Shown here: piece after piece, positions 49,465 to 59,699 of the stretch | Position numbering within the stretch: the first letter of the stretch is position 1 | Layout: each line of letters starts with the position of its first letter | Program-made: the position numbers and the translations under genes | The notes under the pieces: model-generated | What the model was told of the DNA's origin: nothing | The model's database searches: none | The model's input: only the letters and a program-made list of their open reading frames with translations | Assembly (NCBI RefSeq): GCF_002265435.1 | Contig: NZ_NOKQ01000134.1 | Span: 186,001 to 250,000, forward strand | DNA length: 64,000 nucleotides | Direction: 5' to 3' | Source: Tetzosporium hominis | Lineage (GTDB): Bacteria; Bacillota; Bacilli; Bacillales_A; Planococcaceae

Positions 49465-51854
49465 TGATTGCTCGTGTCATCGTGGATGTTTCCACGGCAG
49501 CGATCGACCGACCCTTTGATTACCGGGTACCGGAACACTTGGAAGCCTTCGTGCAACCGGGCATTCGAGTTCATGTACCATTTGGTCCTCGGAAAGTTCA
49601 AGGATTCGTTGTTGGTATAGCAGACACTACAGACGTGGATACAAAGAAACTGAAGCCTATTGAGTCGGTCATTGATTTAGAGCCAGTATTGACAGAAGAA
49701 ATGCTAGAGCTTGCGAACTGGCTGAAAGACGATACTCTTTGTTTTTATAATGACGCCTTGCAAGTCATGATTCCTGCAGCTCTTCGGGCGACGTATTCAA
49801 AAATCATTCAAATCAGACAACCTGAACTTGTCTCAGAAGCGTTTCGACGTCATCTCTCAAAAGACCACGAAGTGGATTTCACGGTTCTTGAGAAAGAGGG
49901 TTTGATTGCCGAACTGAAACGTCACTTGGATACTTCAAATGCCGTGATTGAAAATCGAATTCGCCAGAAAGCCAAACCAAAACTCCAGACTGTTTATGAA
50001 GTCATTCAGCCGAATGCAGAACTCTCTGGAAACGCTAAAAAACAAGCAGCAGTACTGGAGTGGATTCAGCGTTCAGGAAAAGAGCGCTTTACTCTAGCAG
50101 AACTGCAGCAAGAAGTGTCGGTGACAGCAGCTGTATTGGAAGCTCTAGTTGATAAAGAAATCTTGCAAAAGACACGCCAAGAAGTATACAGAGAAATTGA
50201 ACTATTAGCGGATACATCTGTCGATAAAGTAGTGGAATTGACACCAGTCCAGCAGTCCGTTCTTCAGCAAATTGAAGAAGCACAAGACGAGTTGAAGAGT
50301 GATGTATTTCTTCTTCACGGAATTACCGGGAGCGGTAAGACGGAAATTTACCTCCATGCAATTGAACATGCTCTTGCATTAGGAAAAGAAGCGATCATGC
50401 TGGTACCAGAGATTGCCTTGACGCCTCAAATGGTGACTCGTTTCAAAATGCGCTTTGGTGATCAAGTTGCAGTACTCCATAGCGGTCTATCCATCGGTGA
50501 AAAGTACGATGAATGGCGCAAAATCCATCGTCACGAAGTGCGAGTGGTGGTCGGAGCACGTTCCGCTATTTTCGCGCCTTTTGAAAATGTGGGATTGATC
50601 ATCTTAGATGAAGAACACGAATCGTCCTACAAACAAGAGGATTCGCCACGCTACCATGCGCGAGAAGTTGCCAAGTGGCGTGCGACGTACGCTAAGTGCC
50701 CCGTGATTTTGGGAAGTGCCACCCCTTCCATCGAGTCGTATGCTCGAGCGAAGAAAGGGGTCTATACGCTTTTAGAATTGCCAAGTAGAGCAAATGCTAA
50801 AGAACTGCCCCCAGTGGATCTGATTGATATGAGAGAACAGCTCAAAGGCGGAAACCGGTCCATGTTCAGTATCGAGCTGATTGATGCCATTAGAAATCGA
50901 CTACAAAAGAAAGAACAGATTGTTCTCTTCTTGAATAAACGAGGCTTCTCTTCGTTTGTGCTTTGCAGGGACTGCGGGACAACGGTGCAGTGCCCGAACT
51001 GTGATATTTCACTGACCTATCACCGGATGGGAGAAGCATTGCGTTGTCATTATTGTGGCTATGAAGAACAAGTGCCGACCCAGTGTCCGCATTGTGAAAG
51101 TGAACATATTCGATTCTTTGGTACGGGAACTCAAAAGGTAGAAGAAGAAATTACACGTCTCTTCCCAGAAACACGAACACTTCGGATGGATGTGGATACG
51201 ACTCGGACAAAAGGCGCGCATGAGCGCATTTTGCACCATTTTGGGAACCACCAAGCAGATATTTTATTAGGAACTCAAATGATTGCGAAAGGTCTCGATT
51301 TTCCAGACGTCACGTTAGTTGGTGTATTAAATGCGGATACTTCACTACACCTTGCGGACTTCCGAGCAGCAGAAAAGACGTTCCAGTTGATCACTCAAGT
51401 CAGTGGTCGCGCTGGTCGTCACGAAAAGGAAGGACACGTCATCGTGCAGACATACGACCCAGAACATTATGCGCTGACTTGTGCGCAGACGCATGATTAC
51501 GTAGGATTTTACACGCAAGAAATGCAAGTCCGAAAAGTGTATCAGTATCCTCCGTTTTACTATTTGACTCACTTACAGATCAGTCATCCAGATGTCCTCG
51601 CGACTTCTGAATATGCCACTCGAGTAGCAGATTGGTTACGTGAACGTCTATCTCCAACCACAGCAGTCATAGGACCGACTGCATCAGCCATCAGTCGCAT
51701 CCAAGATCGCTACCGTTATCAGTGTATGATCAAATACAAACAAGAACCTAGGTTAACAGAGACTCTCCACCAACTGTTGAAACTGGCACGAACAGATTGG
51801 GAGAAACAAGGCGTGCGCATCTCTATTGATTTGCATCCGTCTACGATTGTATAG
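49464..51854 (+). CDS. priA: Primosomal protein N' (replication restart helicase PriA)
   Basis: Superfamily 2 helicase restarting stalled forks. About 796 residues. A GTG at 49464 lies eight bases after GGAGGGA and gives the usual N-terminus (IARVIVDVSTAAIDRPFDY); an in-frame ATG at 49455 falls in the ribosome site. Walker A HGITGSGKTEIYLHAIEHAL at about residue 286, DEEH box ILDEEHESSYKQ, eight zinc cysteines in VLCRDCGTTVQCPNC...RCHYCGYEEQVPTQCPHC arrangement (about 490-535), and motifs GTQMIAKGLDFPDVTLVGVL and VSGRAGR. Confidence 0.95.
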   Translation: MIARVIVDVSTAAIDRPFDYRVPEHLEAFVQPGIRVHVPFGPRKVQGFVVGIADTTDVDTKKLKPIESVIDLEPVLTEEMLELANWLKDDTLCFYNDALQVMIPAALRATYSKIIQIRQPELVSEAFRRHLSKDHEVDFTVLEKEGLIAELKRHLDTSNAVIENRIRQKAKPKLQTVYEVIQPNAELSGNAKKQAAVLEWIQRSGKERFTLAELQQEVSVTAAVLEALVDKEILQKTRQEVYREIELLADTSVDKVVELTPVQQSVLQQIEEAQDELKSDVFLLHGITGSGKTEIYLHAIEHALALGKEAIMLVPEIALTPQMVTRFKMRFGDQVAVLHSGLSIGEKYDEWRKIHRHEVRVVVGARSAIFAPFENVGLIILDEEHESSYKQEDSPRYHAREVAKWRATYAKCPVILGSATPSIESYARAKKGVYTLLELPSRANAKELPPVDLIDMREQLKGGNRSMFSIELIDAIRNRLQKKEQIVLFLNKRGFSSFVLCRDCGTTVQCPNCDISLTYHRMGEALRCHYCGYEEQVPTQCPHCESEHIRFFGTGTQKVEEEITRLFPETRTLRMDVDTTRTKGAHERILHHFGNHQADILLGTQMIAKGLDFPDVTLVGVLNADTSLHLADFRAAEKTFQLITQVSGRAGRHEKEGHVIVQTYDPEHYALTCAQTHDYVGFYTQEMQVRKVYQYPPFYYLTHLQISHPDVLATSEYATRVADWLRERLSPTTAVIGPTASAISRIQDRYRYQCMIKYKQEPRLTETLHQLLKLARTDWEKQGVRISIDLHPSTIV

Positions 51855-51869
51855 AAATGAGGAATACCC

Positions 51870-52361
51870 ATGACAATTTTAAAAATAATAACTCACCCAA
51901 ATGATATTTTGACAACTCCTGCTAAAGAAGTAACAAAGTTTGATTCAAAACTTGCTCAGCTCCTTGACGATATGTATGACACGATGGTCGCAGCAGACGG
52001 AATCGGTCTTGCGGCACCTCAAGTTGGTGTATCTAAACGAGTGGCTATTGTGGATCTAGGCGAAGGGCAAGATGTGATTGAAATGATCAATCCAGTAGTT
52101 GTTGCCATTGGCGGGAAAGAAGTTGAGGTGGAAGGTTGCCTTAGTTTCCCAGATATCTACGGTGAAGTAGAGCGTCCCTTCTACGTGAAAATTGAAGCAG
52201 AAGACCGTGACGGCAACTTATATGAATTAGAAGCAGAAGACTATGAAGCAAGAGCCATCCAACATGAAATCGATCATTTGAATGGAATTCTCTTCACTTC
52301 AAAAATCATCCGCTATGTGACACCAGATGAGTTCATGGAGGAGGAAGAGGAAGAGCTATGA
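51870..52361 (+). CDS. def: Peptide deformylase
   Basis: Metallo-enzyme removing the formyl group from new polypeptides. 163 residues with all three motifs: [10 protein letters not shown] (about residue 47), [11 protein letters not shown] (about residue 90), and [12 protein letters not shown] (about residue 131) carrying the metal-binding Cys and two His. An acidic tail EEEEEEL follows. Paired with fmt, which it overlaps by four bases. Confidence 0.97.
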   Translation: MTILKIITHPNDILTTPAKEVTKFDSKLAQLLDDMYDTMVAADGIGLAAPQVGVSKRVAIVDLGEGQDVIEMINPVVVAIGGKEVEVEGCLSFPDIYGEVERPFYVKIEAEDRDGNLYELEAEDYEARAIQHEIDHLNGILFTSKIIRYVTPDEFMEEEEEEL

Positions 52362-53296
52362 CCAAAATCGTATTTATGGGAACACCTGCGTTCTCAGCAC
52401 CGATCCTTTCCATGCTTGTCAAAGAAGGCTATGATGTAGCAGCTGTCGTCACACAACTGGATCGTCCTGTAGGACGTAAGAAAGTAATGACCCCACCACC
52501 AGTGAAAGAGCAAGCACTCATTCACGGAATCGAAGTATTACAGCCTGAAAAGTTAAAGGGTAGTGAAGAGTGGGAACGACTTCAAGCAATCAATCCAGAC
52601 CTAATCGTAACGGCTGCTTTTGGGCAATTGCTTCCACAAGAAGTTTTGGATTTGCCACAACTGGGCGCTATCAACGTGCACGCTTCACTCCTTCCTAAAT
52701 ACAGAGGAGGGGCACCGATTCACCAAGCCGTGATTGATGGAGAACCTACAACAGGTGTGACCATCATGTACATGGAAAAGAAATTAGATGCAGGAGATAT
52801 CATTTCTCAAGTCGAACTTCCTATCGAGGACACAGACACGACAGGTACGCTCTTTGATAAACTGAGTGCTGCCGGAACGGAACTATTAAAAGAAACGCTT
52901 CCATCTATCGTAAATGGTACAAATCCTCGCTCACCTCAAGATGAGCAGCTTGTAACATTTGCGCGCAATATTTCAAGGGAACAGGAACGTCTCGACTGGA
53001 CGAAATCAGCTCGTGACCTGTGGAATCAAGTTCGTGGACTGTCTCCATGGCCAGGTGCGTATACTACTTTTCAAGAGACAGTAGTAAAAATCTGGGCTGC
53101 GACGCCAGTGGACGGAAAGCAAGGAGCCACTCCAGGTGAAATTATCGCAACGAACGGAGTCTTTCAAGTTCAAACTGGAGACGGCAAAGCGTTAGAAATT
53201 CAAGAGTTACAACCTGCTGGAAAGAAAAAACTCTCTATTGAAGAATTTCTTAGAGGTGTCGGGCAGAGCTATAGAGTGGGAGATAAATTTGAATGA
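52358..53296 (+). CDS. fmt: Methionyl-tRNA formyltransferase
   Basis: Formylates initiator Met-tRNA. 312 residues. N-terminal [36 protein letters not shown], the catalytic [20 protein letters not shown] (Asn-His, about residue 107) and a later aspartate in [14 protein letters not shown], and a C-terminal OB-like domain ending [19 protein letters not shown]. Overlaps rsmB by four bases. Confidence 0.97.
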   Translation: MTKIVFMGTPAFSAPILSMLVKEGYDVAAVVTQLDRPVGRKKVMTPPPVKEQALIHGIEVLQPEKLKGSEEWERLQAINPDLIVTAAFGQLLPQEVLDLPQLGAINVHASLLPKYRGGAPIHQAVIDGEPTTGVTIMYMEKKLDAGDIISQVELPIEDTDTTGTLFDKLSAAGTELLKETLPSIVNGTNPRSPQDEQLVTFARNISREQERLDWTKSARDLWNQVRGLSPWPGAYTTFQETVVKIWAATPVDGKQGATPGEIIATNGVFQVQTGDGKALEIQELQPAGKKKLSIEEFLRGVGQSYRVGDKFE

Positions 53297-54636
53297 AGAA
53301 AAAATCAATAGGTAATCCTCGTGACGCAGCTCTTCATGTTTTACTTGAAGTAGACAAGAATCAGGCATACAGTAATCTGTTGCTGTCCAAGCATTTAAAA
53401 CAACATAAAATTGCACCAGTCGATCGTGGCTTGATGACGGAGTTAACGTATGGTACGTTGCAACACAAAATGACGTTAGACTATTATTTAAAGCCTTTTG
53501 TTAAAGGCAAGATTGAGCCCTGGGTTCAGTGGTTGCTTCGAATGGCCATTTATCAAATCACCTACTTGGACCGAATTCCGGACCATGCAGTAGTGAACGA
53601 GTCTGTACAGCTCGCTAAACTTCATGGACACAAAGGCGTTTCGGGGCTTGTTAATGGCGTACTTCGTTCTTATCTTCGAAAAGGACCTCCAAGTCTTGAT
53701 GGAATTAAAGATCCGGTTGACCGACTTTCTATCGAGAGCAGTCACCCTCGCTGGATGATTGACAACTGGGTCGCAGCATTTGGATTTGAAAAAGCAGAAA
53801 AGATTGCGCATCAGAACAATGTGGCACCCCCACAGACAGTTCGCGTTAACACTCATAAGATTTCAGTAGATGAGGCAATTCAAGCTCTTGAACAAGAAGG
53901 ATTCCAAGTGAGACGCGGGCTTCTTCCGGAAAGCTTGCACCTTTCTGGAAAAGTAGCAGCAGGTTCCGAGTTATTTGCAACAGGAGGACTGACAATTCAA
54001 GATGAAAGCTCTATGATGCCTGCACATGCTCTGGGTCTACGGGAAGGTTTGAACATACTCGACATGTGTGCTGCCCCTGGAGGCAAGACAACTCATATTG
54101 CGCAGTTGATGAACGATACGGGCGAGATTACTGCGCTTGATCTTCACGAGCATAAAATGAAGCTGATTCATGACAATGCAGACCGTTTAGGTTTTCACAC
54201 GATTACTACGATTGTGTCTGACGCAAGAAAAGCAACAGAATCACTTGAACAGAAGCAGTTTGACCGGATACTAGTAGACGCTCCTTGTAGTGGTTACGGG
54301 GTCATTCGGAGAAAGCCGGATATGAAGTATTCAAAACAACCAGCAGATGCGGAAAGACTTGCTACGATTCAGCTTGATATATTAGAAGAGGCCTATAACT
54401 TACTTGCGCCAGGTGGCGTCCTAGTCTATAGTACGTGTACTATCGAGCCAACTGAAAACCAGGAAGTGGTGAGTTCTTTCTTGAAGCTTCATCCGGATCT
54501 TTCTGAACAAGCTCTTCCTGACTTTTTACACCAGTTGCCTCACGCAGCCACAAGTCCGGGTCTGCAAGTTCTACCTTATGAAGACGGAGATGGGTTTTAT
54601 TTAGCAGCATTACTTAAAGCGGATACCAAGGGGTGA
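53293..54636 (+). CDS. rsmB: 16S rRNA (cytosine(967)-C(5))-methyltransferase RsmB
   Basis: SAM-dependent 5-methylcytosine synthesis in 16S rRNA. 447 residues. N-terminal NusB-like domain ([40 protein letters not shown]), then the methyltransferase domain: [19 protein letters not shown] (about 256), [17 protein letters not shown] (about 325, catalytic cysteine) and [15 protein letters not shown] (about 377, second cysteine). Confidence 0.96.
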   Translation: MKKKSIGNPRDAALHVLLEVDKNQAYSNLLLSKHLKQHKIAPVDRGLMTELTYGTLQHKMTLDYYLKPFVKGKIEPWVQWLLRMAIYQITYLDRIPDHAVVNESVQLAKLHGHKGVSGLVNGVLRSYLRKGPPSLDGIKDPVDRLSIESSHPRWMIDNWVAAFGFEKAEKIAHQNNVAPPQTVRVNTHKISVDEAIQALEQEGFQVRRGLLPESLHLSGKVAAGSELFATGGLTIQDESSMMPAHALGLREGLNILDMCAAPGGKTTHIAQLMNDTGEITALDLHEHKMKLIHDNADRLGFHTITTIVSDARKATESLEQKQFDRILVDAPCSGYGVIRRKPDMKYSKQPADAERLATIQLDILEEAYNLLAPGGVLVYSTCTIEPTENQEVVSSFLKLHPDLSEQALPDFLHQLPHAATSPGLQVLPYEDGDGFYLAALLKADTKG

Positions 54637-54640
54637 CATA

Positions 54641-55387
54641 ATGGAGTTTATTCATCGCACGGATATTGGGAAGAAACGTGCTATTAATGAAGATTATTTA
54701 GATGTAGTGGAAAAAGAGCAGGGAATGGTATTAGCTGTTTTGGCAGATGGAATGGGTGGTCATAACGCAGGGGATGTGGCTAGTGAACTAGCCGTACGAT
54801 TCCTGGTCGACCGTTTTCATAAATCCAAGCTACATCTTACAAGTGATTCGAACGCGGTATCTTCATGGTTAAAAGAAGCCTATGAAGGAGCAAACGAGCG
54901 AATCAGCACTATCGCAGAATCAGATCCCAGCTGTAAAGGGATGGGGACTACTTTGATTGCCGCCGTTTTCCAAAACAATAAAGTGACGTTTGCTCATATT
55001 GGAGACAGCCGCGTCTATTTGTATTCCAAAGGAGAAATCAATCCATTGACTAAAGATCACTCTTACGTCAATGTGCTGTTAGACTCTGGAGAAATCAATG
55101 AAGAGCAGGCACGGACACATCCACGGAAAAATATGTTGATGAAAGCAATTGGTACGGAAATTTCAATCGATCCTGATATTTTGACTGTGTCTCTTCGAGC
55201 TGAAGAATATATGTTGATTTGTTCCGATGGCTTAAGCAACATGGTATCGGCTGAGCAAATGGTCCATGTCTTGCAGTCGGAGGCGTCGCTGCAGGCCAAA
55301 GTGGAAACCTTTATAGAACTTGCAAACGAACAAGGTGGGGAAGATAATATTTCACTGATTATCAGCCGAGTAAGGGCAGGTGAATAA
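54641..55387 (+). CDS. prpC: Serine/threonine protein phosphatase PrpC (PP2C family)
   Basis: Mg/Mn-dependent phosphatase that reverses PrkC phosphorylation. 248 residues. PP2C metal motifs: TDIGKKRAINEDYLDVVE (residues ~6-23), LADGMGGHNAGDVAS (about 35), GMGTTLIAAVF, HIGDSRVYLY (about 116), LICSDGLSNMV (about 190) and GGEDNISLII near the end. Two bases before prkC. Confidence 0.96.
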   Translation: MEFIHRTDIGKKRAINEDYLDVVEKEQGMVLAVLADGMGGHNAGDVASELAVRFLVDRFHKSKLHLTSDSNAVSSWLKEAYEGANERISTIAESDPSCKGMGTTLIAAVFQNNKVTFAHIGDSRVYLYSKGEINPLTKDHSYVNVLLDSGEINEEQARTHPRKNMLMKAIGTEISIDPDILTVSLRAEEYMLICSDGLSNMVSAEQMVHVLQSEASLQAKVETFIELANEQGGEDNISLIISRVRAGE

Positions 55388-55389
55388 CC

Positions 55390-57339
55390 ATGTTAATTGG
55401 AAAACGCATCAGCGGCCGCTATAAACTTGAGAAGCATATAGGCGGAGGCGGGATGTCCAATGTATATCAAGCCCATGACATGATTTTGGACCGAGACGTG
55501 GCCATCAAAATCTTACGCTATGATTTTTCAAGTGAAGAGGACATGCACAGACGATTCCAGAGGGAAGCCCTTTCTGTCACATCATTGACTCACGACAATA
55601 TCGTTACCATTTATGATGTCGGAGAAGATGGCGATATCCATTACATTGTTATGGAACACGTCAAAGGGAAAACTCTCAAAGAATACATAGCAGAACATGC
55701 TCCTGTATCACCAGCTAAAGCCGTTCAAATTATGAAGCAGCTGCTATCTGCAATTGAACACGCTCACGACCATCACATCATTCACCGAGACATCAAGCCG
55801 CAAAACATTTTACTTGATGAGGAAGGCAATGTGAAAGTTACCGATTTTGGGATTGCGATGGCTTTATCCGCAACTTCCTTCACTCAGACCAACTCGGTCC
55901 TTGGTACCGTCCACTATCTTTCTCCTGAACAGGCAAGAGGGGGGACGGCAACTCGTAAATCGGATATCTATGCGCTTGGAATTGTATTGTTCGAATTGCT
56001 TACCGGTCAACTGCCTTTTAAAGGCGAATCTGCAGTCTCAATCGCATTGAAGCATCTTCAGGCTGAGACTCCATCAGTACGAGCTATCAATCCAGCAATT
56101 CCGCAGAGCTTAGAGAATGTAGTGCTCCGTGCAACTGCGAAAAAACCAGAAGACCGGTATGCGTCTGTTAAAGAAATGCACGAGCATTTGGTCCAGTCCC
56201 TACACCCGGACCGGATGAACGAAGAAAAATATATGCCAAGTGTAGATGACGATGCAACAAAAGTGATGCCTGTCATCAAACAACCAATCCCAGTCGATTC
56301 ATTAGCTGAGACAAGAAAATTAAGTGACGCTCCAGAACCACAAACAAAACCGAAAAAGAAAAAGAAGAGAACGGGACTCATCATCGCATCTATCATCGGG
56401 GCTCTCTTGTTGATTGGCTTACTTGTAGTTGTGGCATTTCCTGGACTCTTTAAACCAGACAAAGTGGCCGTTCCAGATGTCACGAACATGACGGTAGAAG
56501 AAGCAACTGAAGAACTTGAGGCAAATGGCTTTGTAGTGGGCGATGTCCGTGAAGATTTTTCAGAAGAAGTTGAACAAGATCGAATCATTCGAACGACACC
56601 GGAAGCTGGCAGGATGCGCGATTTAGAAACAGAGGTCACTTTGTTAGTCTCGCAAGGTCCGGAACTTGTGGAAATGAATGACTATGTAGGAAGAAGTGTG
56701 GAGCAAGTACGTCCGCTCGTTGCTGATCAATTCAAATCACTGACGGAAAATGAAGAGTTCTCAGAACAACCAGCTGGAACGATTCTCGCTCAACAGCCCG
56801 AAGCTGGAGAAGCAGTGAATCCGGTTGATACAGATCTTGTGCTGACAGTGAGTAAAGGACCTGATCTGAGAGAAGTTCAAGATTTAAAAGGCTACAATAA
56901 GCGAGCGTTAGATGCATACGCGGAATCTTCGGGGTTTGTAATCAATTCTTCAGCAACTGAAAACTCTTCAGAAGTTCCAGCAGGAGAAGTAATCCGTCAA
57001 GACCCAGCTGCAGGAACAAGGTTGAAGCCAGGAAGCACCGTCACAGTAGTTCTCTCATCGGGTCCACAAGCAGCGGCAACGAAGCTTTACGTAGTCAGTG
57101 TGGAGATTCCGTACGAACAGCCTGAAGAAGGGCAAGAAGCGGAACCGAAGAATGTAAAAATCTTTGTTCAAGATAAAACCCGAACTTTAGCTGAACCAAT
57201 TGAAGAATTTGAAATTACGGAAACCGTGACGCGTCGCTTGCAATTAGAAATTGTAGAAGGTACACAAGGTGCCTATCGTATCGAAATAGACAATGTAGTC
57301 GTAGAGCAAGAAACAATCGATTACAAAGAATTACCGTAA
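55390..57339 (+). CDS. prkC: Membrane serine/threonine protein kinase PrkC with PASTA domains
   Basis: Eukaryotic-type kinase sensing peptidoglycan fragments or lipid II through PASTA domains. 649 residues. Kinase domain about 1-275: GGGGMSNVYQAHD loop, VAIKIL lysine, HRDIKPQNILLDEEG catalytic loop and DFGIA; activation loop carries several Thr/Ser. Positive juxtamembrane stretch KPKKKKKRTG, membrane helix about 336-358, then three PASTA domains (starting VPDVTNMTVEEATEELEANG, MNDYVGRSVEQVRPLV and VQDLKGYNKRALDAY) and a C-terminal globular extension. In spore-formers PrkC also triggers germination; here only the growth role would remain. Confidence 0.96.
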   Translation: MLIGKRISGRYKLEKHIGGGGMSNVYQAHDMILDRDVAIKILRYDFSSEEDMHRRFQREALSVTSLTHDNIVTIYDVGEDGDIHYIVMEHVKGKTLKEYIAEHAPVSPAKAVQIMKQLLSAIEHAHDHHIIHRDIKPQNILLDEEGNVKVTDFGIAMALSATSFTQTNSVLGTVHYLSPEQARGGTATRKSDIYALGIVLFELLTGQLPFKGESAVSIALKHLQAETPSVRAINPAIPQSLENVVLRATAKKPEDRYASVKEMHEHLVQSLHPDRMNEEKYMPSVDDDATKVMPVIKQPIPVDSLAETRKLSDAPEPQTKPKKKKKRTGLIIASIIGALLLIGLLVVVAFPGLFKPDKVAVPDVTNMTVEEATEELEANGFVVGDVREDFSEEVEQDRIIRTTPEAGRMRDLETEVTLLVSQGPELVEMNDYVGRSVEQVRPLVADQFKSLTENEEFSEQPAGTILAQQPEAGEAVNPVDTDLVLTVSKGPDLREVQDLKGYNKRALDAYAESSGFVINSSATENSSEVPAGEVIRQDPAAGTRLKPGSTVTVVLSSGPQAAATKLYVVSVEIPYEQPEEGQEAEPKNVKIFVQDKTRTLAEPIEEFEITETVTRRLQLEIVEGTQGAYRIEIDNVVVEQETIDYKELP

Positions 57340-57351
57340 AGGAGGAATGGG

Positions 57352-58227
57352 ATGCCGACAGGACAAATTCGTAAAGCGTTAAGTGGATTTTATTATGTCT
57401 ACGACCAAGGAGAACTCATTCAAACAAGAGCTCGAGGTGTTTTTAGGAAGCGCGGTCAGTCGCCACTCGTAGGCGACTTCGTGACATATACTTTTGATGG
57501 AGAAAATGATGGAGTGGTAACAGAAATCGCTGAACGGAAAAATGAACTCGTTCGTCCGCCTATTGCCAATGTGGACCAGGCGCTACTCGTGTTTTCTGCT
57601 ACGGAGCCAGATTTTAACGTTCATTTACTAGACCGTTTTATTACTGTGATTGAAGGCTACGCTGTTGATCCGGTTATTATCATTACCAAGATGGATCTAC
57701 TGTCTCCTGAACAAGAAGCTGGAGTACGCCAGGAAGCTCTGTATTATGAGAAAATTGGATATTCTGTCATCTATACGAGTATAGGGGATGCAGATTTAAC
57801 ACAACAGCTTAATCCTATGCTTGTTGATCAAGTGAGCGTCCTGGCCGGTCAATCTGGAGTTGGTAAGTCGACAATGTTGAATACGTTGTTACCCGAGCTT
57901 GCCTTAAAGACAGGTGAGATCTCGATGGCATTAGGCCGTGGAAAACACACGACTCGACATGTAGAATTGATTGAAGTCGGTGGAGGGTTACTTGCTGATA
58001 CACCCGGTTTTAGTACATTCGAACTTGACCACATCGAAAAAGAAGAATTGGGCTCTTGTTTCATAGAGATGCGTGAGCTGTCCTGTAAATTTAGAGGGTG
58101 TCTCCATCTGAAAGAGCCAGGATGCGCTGTGAAAGAAGCTGTCGAAGAACAGACAATTGCACAACACCGATACGATCATTACCTACAATTTTTACAAGAA
58201 ATCATGGACAGAAAGCCGAGGTACTAA
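57352..58227 (+). CDS. rsgA: Ribosome small-subunit-dependent GTPase RsgA
   Basis: Circularly permuted GTPase that checks 30S maturation. 291 residues. N-terminal OB fold (GQIRKALSGFYYVYDQGELI), then G motifs in permuted order: VITKMDLL (G4, about residue 108), SVLAGQSGVGKSTMLNTLL (G1, about 162-180) and LADTPGFSTFEL (G3). The C-terminal zinc site is CKFRGCLHLKEPGCAV. Follows prkC by 12 bases with AAAGGAGG. Confidence 0.96.
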   Translation: MPTGQIRKALSGFYYVYDQGELIQTRARGVFRKRGQSPLVGDFVTYTFDGENDGVVTEIAERKNELVRPPIANVDQALLVFSATEPDFNVHLLDRFITVIEGYAVDPVIIITKMDLLSPEQEAGVRQEALYYEKIGYSVIYTSIGDADLTQQLNPMLVDQVSVLAGQSGVGKSTMLNTLLPELALKTGEISMALGRGKHTTRHVELIEVGGGLLADTPGFSTFELDHIEKEELGSCFIEMRELSCKFRGCLHLKEPGCAVKEAVEEQTIAQHRYDHYLQFLQEIMDRKPRY

Positions 58228-58229
58228 CA

Positions 58230-58877
58230 ATGGTAAAAGTAGCACCATCAATTTTAGCAGCAGATTTTGCAAACCTTCAAAGTGAGATTGAATTAGTGGA
58301 GCGTGCGGGAGCCGATTGGATCCATGTGGATGTTATGGATGGCCATTTTGTTCCGAACATCACAATGGGTGCGTTAGTCGTAGATGCTATCCGTCCACAT
58401 ACTAAACTACCGTTAGATGTTCATTTGATGATTGAACAACCAGACCAGTATATTGAATCGTTTGCAAAGGCTGGGGCCGATATCATTACGGTTCATGTAG
58501 AAGCTTGCCGTCATTTACACCGGACGCTGCATTATATTAAGTCTTTCGGACTTCAATGCGGTGTCGTATTGAACCCGCATACACCTATTTCAACAATTGA
58601 ACACGTGCTAGAAGATGTAGATGTAGTATTGTTCATGACAGTCAACCCAGGTTTTGGAGGTCAGTCATTTATTCCAGCTGTCCTTGAAAAAGTGAAAGCG
58701 TTAGCAGAACTTAAAGAACAACGTGGTTTGAGTTTTGAGATTGAGATTGACGGCGGCGTCAACAAGGATACTGTGAAAGACTGTGCAGCTGCTGGTGCAA
58801 CAGTCGTTGTAGCTGGGTCTGCAATCTACGGCGCAGCTGATAAAGGACAAGCCTTGCAACAAATCAAGGAAGCGTAA
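58230..58877 (+). CDS. rpe: Ribulose-phosphate 3-epimerase
   Basis: Interconverts ribulose-5-phosphate and xylulose-5-phosphate in the pentose phosphate pathway. 215 residues from ATG 58230 (MVKVAPSILAADFANLQSEI); the longer frame from 58098 is rsgA sequence. Family blocks IHVDVMDGHFVPNITMG (about residue 32), LDVHLMIEQPDQYI, VLFMTVNPGFGGQSFIP (about 134) and IEIDGGVNKDT with VAGSAIYGA. Confidence 0.96.
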   Translation: MVKVAPSILAADFANLQSEIELVERAGADWIHVDVMDGHFVPNITMGALVVDAIRPHTKLPLDVHLMIEQPDQYIESFAKAGADIITVHVEACRHLHRTLHYIKSFGLQCGVVLNPHTPISTIEHVLEDVDVVLFMTVNPGFGGQSFIPAVLEKVKALAELKEQRGLSFEIEIDGGVNKDTVKDCAAAGATVVVAGSAIYGAADKGQALQQIKEA

Positions 58878-58879
58878 GT

Positions 58880-59524
58880 ATGCATATCGGGATTTGTGCA
58901 GGGGGACCTCGACAAGAAATTTCAACAATGATCACAGCTGATTTTTGGATAGCAGCTGACAGTGGTGCCATTCACTTGCTTGAAGTGGGTATTGAACCGG
59001 ATATGATCATTGGAGATATGGACTCGATTTCCGACCTAGCTAGGGCCGAGTGGGCCACACGTTTGAATCAAGCAATTGTATTGCCTGCTGAGAAAGACGA
59101 GACCGATACGCAGCTTGCTCTAGAAAAAGCAGTTCAACAACAGCCTGATCGTGTGACGCTACATGGCGTGACAGGAGGAAGGCTGGATCATTATCAAGCT
59201 GTCCTTCATGACGTCGCCTCTTACCAACAACGGTATCCAAAAATACAATTTGAAATTGTAAATGAGACGAACCGCTTACGCTTTCTCTTACCAGGTACAA
59301 CGAATCTTCAGAAGGATTGTTATACGTACTGTTCATTTTTTGCTTGGCACCAAGACGTAGAAGGTTTGACACTTGAAGGATTCAAATACCCTGTAGTACA
59401 AGATACTATCGCAATGCGTTCCTCTCGATTTACAAGTAATGAGATTTTGTCGGTTGCGGGGTCTATCACATTTTCCTCGGGCATATGTTTAACTATACAG
59501 AGTCGCGAGGAAAGTGGGGATTAA
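58880..59524 (+). CDS. thiN: Thiamine pyrophosphokinase
   Basis: Transfers pyrophosphate from ATP to thiamine. 214 residues. N-terminal ICAGGPRQEI and IAADSGAIHLLEVGIEPDMI with IIGDMDSIS (ATP/Mg site), then EKDETDTQLALEKAVQQ (about residue 73) and GVTGGRLDHYQAVLHDV. C-terminal thiamine-binding beta domain. Corresponds to B. subtilis YloS. Its stop abuts the SpoVM-like frame. Confidence 0.93.
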   Translation: MHIGICAGGPRQEISTMITADFWIAADSGAIHLLEVGIEPDMIIGDMDSISDLARAEWATRLNQAIVLPAEKDETDTQLALEKAVQQQPDRVTLHGVTGGRLDHYQAVLHDVASYQQRYPKIQFEIVNETNRLRFLLPGTTNLQKDCYTYCSFFAWHQDVEGLTLEGFKYPVVQDTIAMRSSRFTSNEILSVAGSITFSSGICLTIQSREESGD

Positions 59525-59620
59525 ATGAGAGTTATTACATTTCAGTTGCCTGCAGCTGTTACAAAGGTATTGCGTTTGTTCTTTCGGGATCAAAAGTCAA
59601 CGAAGAAAAACCGCCATTAG
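59525..59620 (+). CDS. SpoVM-like short reading frame, diverged or decaying
   Basis: A 31-codon frame begins immediately after the thiN stop with GTGGGG a few bases upstream. It reads MRVITFQLPAAVTKVLRLFF plus a basic tail. B. subtilis SpoVM (26 residues, beginning MKFYTIKLPKFLGGIVRAML) lies at exactly this place between thiN and rpmB. Positions T5, L8, P9 and R17 agree, R2 replaces K2, and the pattern of a basic/hydrophobic amphipathic helix is kept. However, the conserved LGG and most of the C-terminal half differ, and the frame runs into the terminator stem. SpoVM marks the curved forespore membrane; in this organism, with spore genes destroyed, the frame is either a fossil or reused. Too short for certainty. 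Confidence 0.5.
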   Translation: MRVITFQLPAAVTKVLRLFFRDQKSTKKNRH

Positions 59621-59630
59621 GCGGTTTTTT
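59606..59630 (+). terminator. Terminator after thiN and the SpoVM-like frame
   Basis: AAACCGCC (59608-59615) pairs with GGCGGTTT (59620-59627), then T residues. Confidence 0.9.
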
Positions 59631-59643
59631 GTTTGGAGTAAAG

Positions 59644-59680
59644 AAAAAACCACAGCATCTCCAAAGAGAGCTGTGGTTCT
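59644..59680 (-). terminator. Terminator for rpmB on the minus strand
   Basis: AACCACAGC (59648-59656) pairs with GCTGTGGTT (59670-59678). Read leftward it is followed by six T residues (the A run at 59644-59649). Confidence 0.85.
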
Positions 59681-59699
59681 TTTAAAAAAGAAGAGCGAA

